DNA of 32,433 bases from CAYUBI01 sp964443005 (GCA_964443005.1 CAYUBI010000011.1:1-32433); one strand, 5' to 3'; positions 21,932-30,172 are shown, counted from the first letter of the stretch. Numbers and translations are program-made. Notes: a model not told the origin generated them from the sequence alone.

Positions 21932-22513
21932 ATGGAAATATTAAGCGGAAAAAACAAAATTGCTGTTTTGTTTTCACTGTTGGGCCCAGAAATTTCAGCT
22001 AATGTTATTAGTAAATTATCAATTGAGGATGCACAACGCGTTAGAAATGAAGTATTAGCTAATATCAATGATGTTCAGCGGCCTCAACGATTAGATGATT
22101 TTGTAGATGAGTTACTTCATGATACTGCACCCAAACATTTTTTTAATTCATCAGAAGCTGCTGATTCGGTTGTATTGTCACGCAAGGCAGCAGCCGCAGC
22201 TGCTATAGTTGCACCGATTTTGCCATCTATTCCAAAAATTACGGATTTTACAACTTTAGATGATCATGAAATCTTTCAGCAGATTTCATTGGAAATGTTT
22301 GAAAAATTGATTATGCAGGAACCTAAACATATACAACGGTTTGCGTTGCATGTTTTACCTGATACTCGTATGGCTGAAGCAAAAGCATATTTCAAAGACA
22401 AAGGTCTTTTTGATCCTAGCGCATTTGATCCTGTTAAAACGCCTTATCTGAGTTCAGTTCAGGAAAAAATACGTGTTCATTTACTGAGTAAGCTGAGGCT
22501 ACAACCTGCATGA
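21932..22513 (+). CDS. fliG: FliG-like motor switch protein lacking the middle domain
   Basis: At 193 residues this is far shorter than FliG (about 330). Residues 1-75 resemble the FliF-binding FliG N domain (GKNKIAVLFSLLGPEISANV). After an Ala-rich linker (RKAAAAAAIVAPILPSIPK) the last 85 residues look like FliG C (FTTLDDHEIFQQIS, HIQRFALHVLP, VQEKIRVHLLSKL). The middle ARM domain with the EHPQ FliM-binding motif is absent. By eye, one arginine of the torque helix may be kept but the following acidic pair is not. Its stop overlaps fliH by 4 nt (ATGA), so this is not a frameshift remnant. Confidence 0.72.
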   Translation: MEILSGKNKIAVLFSLLGPEISANVISKLSIEDAQRVRNEVLANINDVQRPQRLDDFVDELLHDTAPKHFFNSSEAADSVVLSRKAAAAAAIVAPILPSIPKITDFTTLDDHEIFQQISLEMFEKLIMQEPKHIQRFALHVLPDTRMAEAKAYFKDKGLFDPSAFDPVKTPYLSSVQEKIRVHLLSKLRLQPA

Positions 22514-23688
22514 GCAATCTGATTCGACGTAATCGCGTTAAATATACTCGGGGCTGGTTATCAACTCCTGATTTAGATTTTCCTTCTGATAAATCGTTGT
22601 CTGAAAAGTTAATGCCTACGAGTTCGGATGATTTAACTTCACGGGGTGTTTCAGGACCATCTGGCGATTCTATTGCTCGGGCTAAAGCGTTTAAGGAAGT
22701 TGCAGAAAATCATAAGTCCTTGGATTCACTTAAAAATCGGCTGATTCGTGATGTTGATGAATTACGTAGCCGAACATTAAGTGATTTAGATGCACAGCAA
22801 AAACAACAACATCAACAATTATCTTTGGAGCGAAAGCAATTGCTGCAAGAAATTGATTCTGAAAAACGGAAAGCAAAAGAGGATGGTCTTCAACAAGGAA
22901 AAGAAGAGGGACAACGGCAATTTGATGTAGTAAAAAATGACTACATTAAAAAAACAGAAGATATGTTACAGGCTGTTCATTCCTTTCATAAAGAAAAGGT
23001 GAAAATTCTTAAAGCATTGGAACCCGAGGTGCTTCGGTTGTCTGTTGCTATTGCAGAACAAATAGTTCATTCTGAAATTTCGTTAAATCCTTCAGTTACC
23101 TTAAATATTGTAGGCTCTGCACTTTCCAAAATTACAGATAAAACTAAAGTTGATATTCGTGTGAATCGAGCTGATTTTGAATTTATTAATTCGAATCGAG
23201 ATATTATTCGTTCATATGTTGATGATATAAAAAATTTGAATATTAAAGAGGATAATTCACTTAAACCAGGTGGATGTATTATTGAAACAGATTTGGGCGT
23301 GATTGATGCTAAATTGGAAACAAAATTAGCTGGGATTACTGAACTGATTAATAAAACTTATAATGATTCTCATTCGCCTAGTGATTCATCGCATTTATCT
23401 TTTGAAACATCGAGCACTGAACATAACGTTTCTAATGATGAGGATACAGATGATATTAAGGACTCTTCAGATTTTATGAATATAGAGGACGATAACGATG
23501 TTTTTGAACGTGATGATGAAGTTCGTGATTCAATAACCGAAAATTTAAACTCTAATGACGAAGCTGATAATGATGACCCTAATGTTTTTGATGATTTTTC
23601 TTTTGACGATGACGATGATTTGGACTTGTTTACTGATGATAGTCCTGATTTAAGTAATGAAAATGATGACGGGTCTCATGCTTCTTGA
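22510..23688 (+). CDS. fliH: FliH-type export ATPase regulator with long acidic C-terminal tail
   Basis: In this 392-residue protein, residues 60-150 form a Gln/Lys/Glu-rich coiled coil, and 160-283 match the FliH C domain (EPEVLRLSVAIAEQIVHSEI and GGCIIETDLGVIDAKLETKL). The final 107 residues (about 286-392) are an unusual extension rich in Asp, Ser, Asn and Glu with a run of five Asp near 366-370 and the motif VFDDFSFDD. FliH binds FliI and holds it at the export gate. The tail is presumably disordered; its role is unknown. Confidence 0.85.
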   Translation: MSNLIRRNRVKYTRGWLSTPDLDFPSDKSLSEKLMPTSSDDLTSRGVSGPSGDSIARAKAFKEVAENHKSLDSLKNRLIRDVDELRSRTLSDLDAQQKQQHQQLSLERKQLLQEIDSEKRKAKEDGLQQGKEEGQRQFDVVKNDYIKKTEDMLQAVHSFHKEKVKILKALEPEVLRLSVAIAEQIVHSEISLNPSVTLNIVGSALSKITDKTKVDIRVNRADFEFINSNRDIIRSYVDDIKNLNIKEDNSLKPGGCIIETDLGVIDAKLETKLAGITELINKTYNDSHSPSDSSHLSFETSSTEHNVSNDEDTDDIKDSSDFMNIEDDNDVFERDDEVRDSITENLNSNDEADNDDPNVFDDFSFDDDDDLDLFTDDSPDLSNENDDGSHAS

Positions 23689-25111
23689 CGTTGAACCTTA
23701 TATTAAAGCTATTCGAAAAAAAGACTTTTCTGTTGTAATTGGCAAAGTAACTCAAGTCGTTGGTTTGATTATTAAAGCCCAGGTTCAAGGTGTTTGCGTT
23801 GGTGAAATTTGCCATATTGAATTAAATGGAAATCGATCTGTTCGTGCAGAAGTTGTTGGTTTTGAACGAGATCGCGTATTATTAATGCCCTTGGGAGTTA
23901 TTGAAGGAATTTCGCCAGGAAGCAAAGTAATTGCAACAGGGTCTCCTTTACGTGTTAAAGTTGGATCGCAGCTTTTGGGCCGTGTGTTAGACGGCGTAGG
24001 TGATCCGTTGGATGGGAAAGGTGAATTAGACACAGATCAGTATTATCCACTAGATCGGACGCCCCCAGACCCTATTCGTCGGCCTCGAATTACCAAAGTT
24101 TTAGAAGTAGGTATTCGTGTGCTTGATGGCTTACTTACTATTGGGCAAGGCCAACGTATTGGCATTTTTGCAGGTTCGGGAGTTGGTAAATCAACACTCA
24201 TGGGCCAAATCGCGCGGCAGTCTGAAGCGGATATCGCTGTGATTGCGTTAATTGGTGAACGTGGGCGCGAGGTTAAAGATTTTATTGAAGAATCTTTGGG
24301 TGAAGAAGGGCTTAAAAAATCCGTTGTTGTAGTTGCAACATCTGATAGCCCGCCACTGATTCGTTTGAAAGGTGCATTAGTTGGAACTGCAATTGCAGAA
24401 TATTTTCGTGATCAAGGGAAAAAAGTTGTATTTATGATGGATAGTGTTACGCGATACGCTATGGCTCAGCGAGAGGTTGGCTTAGCAACAGGCGAGCCGC
24501 CAACAACAAAAGGTTATACTCCCTCGGTTTTTGCTTTATTGCCGCGGTTAATGGAACGAACTGGAACTTCGGAAATTGGTTCAATTACAGCAATTTATAC
24601 AATTTTAGTAGAAGGTAATGATATGGATGAACCTATTGCGGATACTGCGCGAGGTATTTTAGATGGGCATATTGTTCTTTCTAGGGATTTGGCAGCAAAA
24701 AATCATTTTCCTTGTGTTGATTTGGGCAATAGTGTTAGTCGATTATTTACAAATATTAATTCTCAGGAACATAAACAAGCTGCAGGCATGGTGCGTGAAA
24801 TCTTAGCTCGCTATTCTGAAGCTGAAGACTTGATTAATATTGGTGCTTATGTCAAAGGTTCAAATCCGAAAATTGATATGGCAATTGAAAAAATTGATGC
24901 AGTTAATCAGTTCTTGCGCCAAGGAACGCATGATTTTACTTCGTATATTGATACTGTTGAGCAGCTGAAACGAATTGTAGGCGTTACAGGTGGAAGTACG
25001 TATTCAACTGCTTCGCCAGTATCTGCACGAGGCACACCTTCAATTGTTGCTGCTGATACGGATTTTGATGATATCAACTTCGATGATTTAGGTGACGAGT
25101 TTAAATTTTAG
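23678..25111 (+). CDS. fliI: Flagellar export ATPase FliI
   Basis: From ATG 23678 the protein has 477 residues. The N-terminal barrel (VIGKVTQVVGLIIKA) leads to Walker A GSGVGKST (about 166-173), GERGREVKDFIEESLG, Walker B VVFMMDSVTRYAMAQREVGL and GEPPTTKGYTPSVFALLPRL, all typical of FliI. It energises type III export with FliH and FliJ. Upstream in-frame ATGs (23657, 23663, 23666) are possible, and no site clearly decides. The C-terminus is extended by an acidic segment containing DFDDINFDDLGDEF, echoing the FliH tail. Confidence 0.95.
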   Translation: MLLDVEPYIKAIRKKDFSVVIGKVTQVVGLIIKAQVQGVCVGEICHIELNGNRSVRAEVVGFERDRVLLMPLGVIEGISPGSKVIATGSPLRVKVGSQLLGRVLDGVGDPLDGKGELDTDQYYPLDRTPPDPIRRPRITKVLEVGIRVLDGLLTIGQGQRIGIFAGSGVGKSTLMGQIARQSEADIAVIALIGERGREVKDFIEESLGEEGLKKSVVVVATSDSPPLIRLKGALVGTAIAEYFRDQGKKVVFMMDSVTRYAMAQREVGLATGEPPTTKGYTPSVFALLPRLMERTGTSEIGSITAIYTILVEGNDMDEPIADTARGILDGHIVLSRDLAAKNHFPCVDLGNSVSRLFTNINSQEHKQAAGMVREILARYSEAEDLINIGAYVKGSNPKIDMAIEKIDAVNQFLRQGTHDFTSYIDTVEQLKRIVGVTGGSTYSTASPVSARGTPSIVAADTDFDDINFDDLGDEFKF

Positions 25112-25120
25112 TATCGAACG

Positions 25121-25149
25121 TTGTTTCGCTGCATTAGCTTTGTTATAAT
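25121..25149 (+). promoter_or_regulatory. Internal promoter for fliJ and the last gene of the cluster
   Basis: TTGTTT (25121-25126), a 17-bp spacer and TATAAT (25144-25149) lie just after the fliI stop. The fliJ ATG comes 9 nt after the -10, so transcription would begin about 3 nt before it. This makes fliJ and the next gene a separate, probably leaderless, unit. Confidence 0.6.
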
Positions 25150-25158
25150 GAAAGTAAT

Positions 25159-25635
25159 ATGACATCTAAACCCAAGAAAACAAAACGTTATCGCTATAAT
25201 TTGGAAACTGTACTAAAAGTTCGCAAAATTCATGAACTTCAGCAAAAAGAAGTGTTAATTAAGGCTGAACAAAAGTTGCTAGAGGAACAAACAAAAGAAC
25301 AGAAAATTATTGATGAACAATCCTTGCACCGTGGATTGCTTAGAAAATCCTATGAAGGTGAAATTGCTAATTTTCAGCATGTGATGTTGCGACAATACCA
25401 TCTTGAAAAATTAAAATTAGATAAAGAAAAACAAGAACATGTGCGTATTGACGCTGATAAAAAACGCGTAGAAGAACAAAAAAAACTTTTAGAAGCTGTT
25501 AAAAAGAAAAAAGTTTTAGAAAAAGACAAAGAAAAAAAACGAGTTGTGTGGAAACGATTTAATGATCGTGAAGATATGAAGTTTCTAGATGATATTGCTA
25601 CGTCTCGGTTTAAACCCACTGATTATGACCATTGA
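25159..25635 (+). CDS. fliJ: FliJ-like coiled-coil export chaperone
   Basis: The 158-residue protein is almost entirely charged coiled coil. YRYNLETVLKVRKIHELQQK near the N-terminus matches the FliJ signature (F/Y-x-L-E-x-V-L-x-x-R). FliJ is the stalk of the FliI ATPase ring and carries chaperones. The position right after fliI supports the call, although coiled coils limit sequence evidence. It is very Lys/Glu rich, and its 3' end overlaps the next gene by 11 nt. Confidence 0.82.
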   Translation: MTSKPKKTKRYRYNLETVLKVRKIHELQQKEVLIKAEQKLLEEQTKEQKIIDEQSLHRGLLRKSYEGEIANFQHVMLRQYHLEKLKLDKEKQEHVRIDADKKRVEEQKKLLEAVKKKKVLEKDKEKKRVVWKRFNDREDMKFLDDIATSRFKPTDYDH

Positions 25636-26284
25636 GCAGCTAGGTTCGCAACAGGTTTTTCATCAGCAAAAATTAGATAAAGTTCAAAAAGAAACGCAAG
25701 AACAATATTCATTGCCTATGAACAAGTTGTTTCAAGGGCATAATTCGTTAATGACTCGAATTCTTCAAGATGGTATTCATATTCCACACGAAGAATTAAA
25801 AAAATTGGATGCAGAATTTGGCTTATTAAAAAAGGCGTATATTGGGCTTGATAATCAATTTGTTTCTGAAGCATTACTAACTCAGGATGTGCGCGATTAT
25901 GTTGTTTTTCATACTGCTGAACTTCCCGTTATTATTCCCGCAGTTTTTTTAAATGAACGTTCAGAGCAGTCGTATCAAAATCGAAAAATGTTGATTAATT
26001 TTATTCCTGAAAAAAAATGGTGGGAAACAGATGTGAATAAGCTAAAACCAAATGATTTTTTAAAACCTGCTTTAACATGTTTTTCAACCGAGTATTTTGT
26101 GAAAACGCTGACAGTGACTGGTATTGAAAAATCAGGATCAAATTATCTTCCTGTACAAGCGATTATTTTCTCAACTAAATGGAATTTGTTTACATTCCTT
26201 GTTTTTTGTATGCAAAACAAGCTGTATTTCGCTCAACTTAAACAAGGAATCTTGGCATATTTACAGGTAGTTAAGAGGCTTTAA
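25625..26284 (+). CDS. Unknown protein at the end of the flagellar cluster
   Basis: I do not recognise this 219-residue protein. It begins with a Gln/Lys-rich helix (QQVFHQQKLDKVQKETQEQY) and then has a mixed alpha/beta region with FHTAELPVIIPAVFLNE and KKWWETDVNKLKPNDF; the C-terminus is hydrophobic but does not form a clear membrane helix. The chosen ATG 25625 lies inside the fliJ end (11 nt overlap), so translation is coupled to FliJ, which suggests a flagellar partner. It does not resemble FliK, FlgD or MotE by eye. Its 3' end overlaps the opposing amidohydrolase gene by 24 nt. Confidence 0.75.
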   Translation: MTIEQLGSQQVFHQQKLDKVQKETQEQYSLPMNKLFQGHNSLMTRILQDGIHIPHEELKKLDAEFGLLKKAYIGLDNQFVSEALLTQDVRDYVVFHTAELPVIIPAVFLNERSEQSYQNRKMLINFIPEKKWWETDVNKLKPNDFLKPALTCFSTEYFVKTLTVTGIEKSGSNYLPVQAIIFSTKWNLFTFLVFCMQNKLYFAQLKQGILAYLQVVKRL

Positions 26285-27421
26285 GCCATTGATGTAAAAC
26301 TCACATAATTTGCTTTGGGAGCCAAAAATAGTGGTTGGTGTATTTATGACGAGAAAGTCTGCAGGCATTCCAATTTGAATTTTACCGATGTTGCGATTAG
26401 CAAAGTAATTTTGGGGTGTTAACAGCAGCATTTTTAGTAATATTTCATCCGAAAGGTTGTAGTTGGTTTGTGCATATTTTGCTTCCTCAAAAATAGACAA
26501 ATCCGAATTTGATGCTAAACTATCTGTACCCAGCATCATAGGTATCCCATAGTCTAGGATGTTTTTCAGCGGGTAGTCTGAATGGCCGAAGTAATCATGC
26601 GAACGTGGGCAAAATACAATAGCTGCTTCAAGTGATTTAATGACTGAGAGGTCAGAATCGTTGACATAATTTGCGTGAATCAGCATTGATTTTTTTAATG
26701 CTGATGAAAATTCTGTTAAAGGGTTTAGTGGATGGTTGATGACAACTCCAACTTGCTTCATGAATGTTTGTAAGGGGCCTTGTCCGTATTTATAATATAG
26801 CTGTTCATCAGGTAATTCAAATACATGTGTAACTAAACTAAAATCCCGTTGTTGGTGGGCTGCATACTGATATAGCTTGGCACTAGTGCTATACGGTGCA
26901 TGTGGTGAAAAAGAGCGCCCTACCCTAGTTGATGTTAGGCTTACAGGTACAATATTTTTATAGGCTTCTATTGCTTTTTTGTTTATAGGTTCACTAGTTT
27001 CAGCTCCGATTAATTCATAACTTTCAAATACGCGTAATTGTTCTGTATTTAGAATCATTCCTGAGCCATTTACATCACTTACATAGCGTGCGCCGCCATA
27101 AAGTGCTAGTTTTTCACCGTAGTAATAACTCGCGAGAATATCTTCTGGTGTTGCTTGTTGCCGAAAATTACCAATGCATTTAGCCCAGGTATAAAATTCG
27201 TGATTGGTTGATTGAACATTAGTTAAATCTAAGTGCGTATGTGCATTTAGAAAGGGCGGCAGAATAATCTGATTTGACTGCATAGCTTTTTCTTGGCAAT
27301 TTATAATATCCATAATCATGCCATTATTAATAATGAGTCGTTGATTATAAAGAACGGTTTGGTAATCAAGGTATAGCGTAGGTGCAATAAACGTGAACAA
27401 TGAACTGGGTTCACTTGTCAT
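26261..27421 (-). CDS. Metal-dependent amidohydrolase (TRZ/ATZ, deaminase-like)
   Basis: The 386-residue protein has the amidohydrolase metal ligands in NAHTHLDL (H61, H63), THVFE (HxxE), a later HANYVNDSDL histidine and the catalytic Asp in LGTDSLASN; SPHAPYSTS and FCPRSHDYFGH are typical of the chlorohydrolase/S-adenosylhomocysteine deaminase/aminofutalosine deaminase branch. The substrate is probably a purine nucleoside or related amine. Aminofutalosine would imply a second menaquinone route besides MenA, but I cannot separate these. It follows the methyltransferase gene by 5 nt. Confidence 0.83.
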   Translation of the reverse strand: MTSEPSSLFTFIAPTLYLDYQTVLYNQRLIINNGMIMDIINCQEKAMQSNQIILPPFLNAHTHLDLTNVQSTNHEFYTWAKCIGNFRQQATPEDILASYYYGEKLALYGGARYVSDVNGSGMILNTEQLRVFESYELIGAETSEPINKKAIEAYKNIVPVSLTSTRVGRSFSPHAPYSTSAKLYQYAAHQQRDFSLVTHVFELPDEQLYYKYGQGPLQTFMKQVGVVINHPLNPLTEFSSALKKSMLIHANYVNDSDLSVIKSLEAAIVFCPRSHDYFGHSDYPLKNILDYGIPMMLGTDSLASNSDLSIFEEAKYAQTNYNLSDEILLKMLLLTPQNYFANRNIGKIQIGMPADFLVINTPTTIFGSQSKLCEFYINGLKPLNYL

Positions 27422-27426
27422 TTTTT

Positions 27427-28833
27427 TTATATTTTCTCTTTAATGCCCGTGCTATTTATTGGGCCTTCTGTCTTATTCAATGTCACAATGGTTTCCACAT
27501 GATACGTTTGCGGAAACATATCAACTGGAGTTACCGTGCGTGTTTGATATCCAAGATTTAGTAGAACATCTAAATCCTGGGCAAGTGTAAATGGGTTACA
27601 GCTAACATAAATAACTTTGGGAGCATTAAGCCGTGCGATTTTTTCGAGAGCGCGTCTGCCAATTCCGCCTCGTGGAGGATCCAAAATGACAAGATCTGCA
27701 GTTGGTGAAGTTTCCAAAATTTCTAAAAGTATTTTTCGTACATCACCACTAAAAAATTGCATGTTTGTTCTGTTATTTTGCCTGGCATTATATTGCGCAC
27801 TTAAAATCGCTTCATTTACAACTTCAATGCCAATTATTTGTTGAACAAAAGGAGCTAGATATAATCCAATGCCTCCGGTTCCACAAAATAAATCATATAC
27901 TGTTTCTTTGCCAGATAGCTCGGCTAGGTCCTTAATGCGATCATACAATAGTTTTACTTGTTCGCTGTTGGTTTGAAAAAAGGAATCTGGAGTGATTCGA
28001 TACGTAGTTTCGCCAATTTTTTCAATTAAATCAGATGCGCCTAAGGACCAGGTGATATTTGAAAATCGTACTGCATCTCCAACTTGATCATTGATTAGCC
28101 AATGAATGCCTGCAATATGGGGATGCCTGCTTTTTAGCCACATTGCCATGTCCATAATTATTTTTTGATCCCCACTTGTGGTGACGATTGTAATAATAAT
28201 TGAATTTGTTGCATGGCTACGTTTGGAAACTAGAAATCGTAAAAATCCGTGATGTTCCATAGGTTCGTAGGGTTCTAATCCACTGTCATTTGCCCAGTTT
28301 CGCACATCAGTAATAATACGATTATCAATCTCAGGAATTAATAAACATTTCGTAATATCAACAATTTCTTTGCCTTTGCCGTATTCATGTAGACCGAGTG
28401 TAATACGATTGTTCTGTTTTCCAAACGCAAATTCCATTTTATTGCGATAATGCCACTCATTGTTGCAGGGAATGCAGTCAAAAAGAACAGTTTTCGTTGA
28501 CAAATGGTTTTGTAATAGGTGGTGAACCCATTGGGTTTTAAGCTGAACCTGTTGAATATACGAAAGACGTTGAAGTGTACATCCTCCACATTGAAAGAAA
28601 TGGGAGCATGCTGGTTCCTGTGCCATAGTTGATGGTGTGTCAATATGTTGAATTACGCCCAAGTAATCGCGATGATCTCGATTAAATAAGTGCATAGTTA
28701 CCGTATCTCCAGGAAGTGCCTTTTTAATGCGAATTCGCTTGCCTTTGAGCATTCCAATGCCTTCTCCTTTTTCAGAAAGCGAGTCAATAGTCATGGAATA
28801 AGGGTGACGAAAAAGAATATCGTAGATTTTCAT
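27427..28833 (-). CDS. rlmD: 23S rRNA (uracil-C5)-methyltransferase, RlmD/RumA type
   Basis: The 468-residue protein has an N-terminal TRAM domain (about 1-65), iron-sulfur cysteines C76, C82 and C85 (CSHFFQCGGC), the SAM-binding DLFCGTGGIGLYL and the catalytic VILDPPRGGI and VSCNPFTLAQDL motifs, with the nucleophilic Cys in SCNP. It methylates uracil C5 in RNA; the family includes RlmD, RlmC and RlmCD, so the exact position is not certain. The ATG overlaps the maf stop by 4 nt. Confidence 0.9.
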   Translation of the reverse strand: MKIYDILFRHPYSMTIDSLSEKGEGIGMLKGKRIRIKKALPGDTVTMHLFNRDHRDYLGVIQHIDTPSTMAQEPACSHFFQCGGCTLQRLSYIQQVQLKTQWVHHLLQNHLSTKTVLFDCIPCNNEWHYRNKMEFAFGKQNNRITLGLHEYGKGKEIVDITKCLLIPEIDNRIITDVRNWANDSGLEPYEPMEHHGFLRFLVSKRSHATNSIIITIVTTSGDQKIIMDMAMWLKSRHPHIAGIHWLINDQVGDAVRFSNITWSLGASDLIEKIGETTYRITPDSFFQTNSEQVKLLYDRIKDLAELSGKETVYDLFCGTGGIGLYLAPFVQQIIGIEVVNEAILSAQYNARQNNRTNMQFFSGDVRKILLEILETSPTADLVILDPPRGGIGRRALEKIARLNAPKVIYVSCNPFTLAQDLDVLLNLGYQTRTVTPVDMFPQTYHVETIVTLNKTEGPINSTGIKEKI

Positions 28834-29738
28834 AACTTGGACAAAAGAATGGGTACAAAATTATGGTCAACTGGTGCTTTTGTTAGCGTAGTATAGTGGT
28901 GTGTTTTCCATATCTCACTACCCCAAATATGTTCAAACAAGTCTGTTTTGTTTTTGGATAATGGGTGCATATTGATGCTACAAAGCATAAGTAACTCATA
29001 GGTTTTTTCAAGTGATAATCCAACTAACACAAAGGGATCACCAATAATATGCCGAGTTATCGAAAGAATTTCTGGGTCTTGAATGCCGTAGGCTCCGGCT
29101 TTGCCTAAAGGGCCGCGACCTTTTTCTTTTAGCGCAATGTAAGTGTCAAGTAATTTCAAAATTTCTGGACTTGTTTCTAAAAATTGAATTTCGGTAGTAT
29201 CTTCTGCAAGATATAATTTATTTTTTATTAGGTCATATGCCACAATACTAGAAGAAACAATTTGGCGTTTTCCTAGCAAGTTTATGAGGATTCTTTTTGC
29301 GTCTGCTAGTAGTTCGTAATGTGATTGACCGCTAGGTTTGCCTATTATTGTGCTATTATCTACATGAATTAATGTATCGCTGGTTAGGATTACTGTACCT
29401 TTTATCTGATTTGATTGAATAATTGCAATTAACTTCATAACTGCAATTGTTTTAGTAATAATTGAAATAGAATAGTTAGGAGTAGGAATTAATTCGTTTG
29501 ATGCAGAGGCTTGTGTAACGCAAGTTAGTTTAAGTAGGGTATCTAGTAAAAATTTACGACGTGGAGATCGCGAGGCTAATACTACTTTCTGTTCCACTAC
29601 CCCCTTAATATGGAAGCTGTAATGTATGGCAATTGATTCAATGAGATGACAAACTGCATGAGTTCCTTTGTTGTCAAATAGTTGTGCAATTGCATTAGTT
29701 TGTTCCTGTTCAGATTGTGTTAAAAAATGCTGAATCAT
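28830..29738 (-). CDS. maf: Maf-family nucleotide pyrophosphatase with N- and C-terminal extensions
   Basis: The Maf core runs from about residue 50 to 245: VVLASRSPRRKFLLDTL (SRSPRR at 56-61), TSDTLIHVDNSTIIGKPSG, GKAGAYGIQDPE and IGDPFVLVGLSLEKTYELL. Maf proteins hydrolyse noncanonical or canonical nucleoside triphosphates. The usual length is about 190-210 residues; this one has 302, with about 50 extra residues at the start and about 55 at the end, of no recognisable domain. The gene is close to crcB upstream (3 nt) and overlaps rlmD. Confidence 0.87.
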   Translation of the reverse strand: MIQHFLTQSEQEQTNAIAQLFDNKGTHAVCHLIESIAIHYSFHIKGVVEQKVVLASRSPRRKFLLDTLLKLTCVTQASASNELIPTPNYSISIITKTIAVMKLIAIIQSNQIKGTVILTSDTLIHVDNSTIIGKPSGQSHYELLADAKRILINLLGKRQIVSSSIVAYDLIKNKLYLAEDTTEIQFLETSPEILKLLDTYIALKEKGRGPLGKAGAYGIQDPEILSITRHIIGDPFVLVGLSLEKTYELLMLCSINMHPLSKNKTDLFEHIWGSEIWKTHHYTTLTKAPVDHNFVPILLSKL

Positions 29739-29741
29739 CTA

Positions 29742-30122
29742 TTAACCTGTAGAATGCTGAATCATGAAATATCCAGCAAAAACAGCACCAATAGAAAGAA
29801 TATTTGCCAAAATAATATTTGTAAGAGCGATTCGATACTGTCCTGCTCGCAGTAAATTAAATGTTTCAAGGCTAAATGTTGAAAATGTTGTGTAACCACC
29901 CAAAAGGCCAATAAAAATAAATAGTCTTACATTTTGAGAAATCGTTATTTTTTCGGTAATTCCCCAACTAAGTCCAATTATAAATGACCCTGAAATGTTT
30001 ATAATTAATGTACTTAGTGGAAAACCAGCGCTAAAATATTTGTAATTTATCTTAGAAACAATATAACGCAGAATGGATCCTATTCCACCCCCAAGTGCAA
30101 TAACCAGCACGTTTAGTCCCAA
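29742..30122 (-). CDS. crcB: Fluoride exporter CrcB/FluC
   Basis: The 126-residue, four-helix membrane protein has GGGIGSILRYIVS near the start, NISGSFIIG (the pore Asn) and GLLGGYTTFSTFSLET, the FluC hallmark with the sodium and phenylalanine-track residues. FluC forms an antiparallel dimer that exports fluoride. I kept the TTG at 30122 because about ten residues normally precede the GGG; GTG at 30110 has a GGGA 6 nt upstream and is an alternative. No fluoride riboswitch is visible. Confidence 0.93.
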   Translation of the reverse strand: MGLNVLVIALGGGIGSILRYIVSKINYKYFSAGFPLSTLIINISGSFIIGLSWGITEKITISQNVRLFIFIGLLGGYTTFSTFSLETFNLLRAGQYRIALTNIILANILSIGAVFAGYFMIQHSTG

Positions 30123-30172
30123 TTGATTATTCTTTTTGTTACTATTAGAATTAAAAGGATCTGGCTATGAAA

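Noticed and set aside
21932..22513. FliG as a frameshifted or assembly-broken full-length gene
   Set aside because: N-like and C-like parts are in one frame, the gene abuts fliF and overlaps fliH by ATGA, and no leftover middle-domain sequence is present.
25589..25624. Earlier start for the unknown gene after fliJ
   Set aside because: It would overlap fliJ by 47 nt; ATG 25625 overlaps by only 11 nt, as in other gene pairs here.
26270..26300. Terminator between the flagellar cluster and the amidohydrolase
   Set aside because: The two coding regions overlap by 24 nt and no GC stem with a T run is visible.
30123..30172. Fluoride riboswitch before crcB
   Set aside because: The 50 nt upstream show no conserved crcB-motif sequence or pseudoknot pattern.
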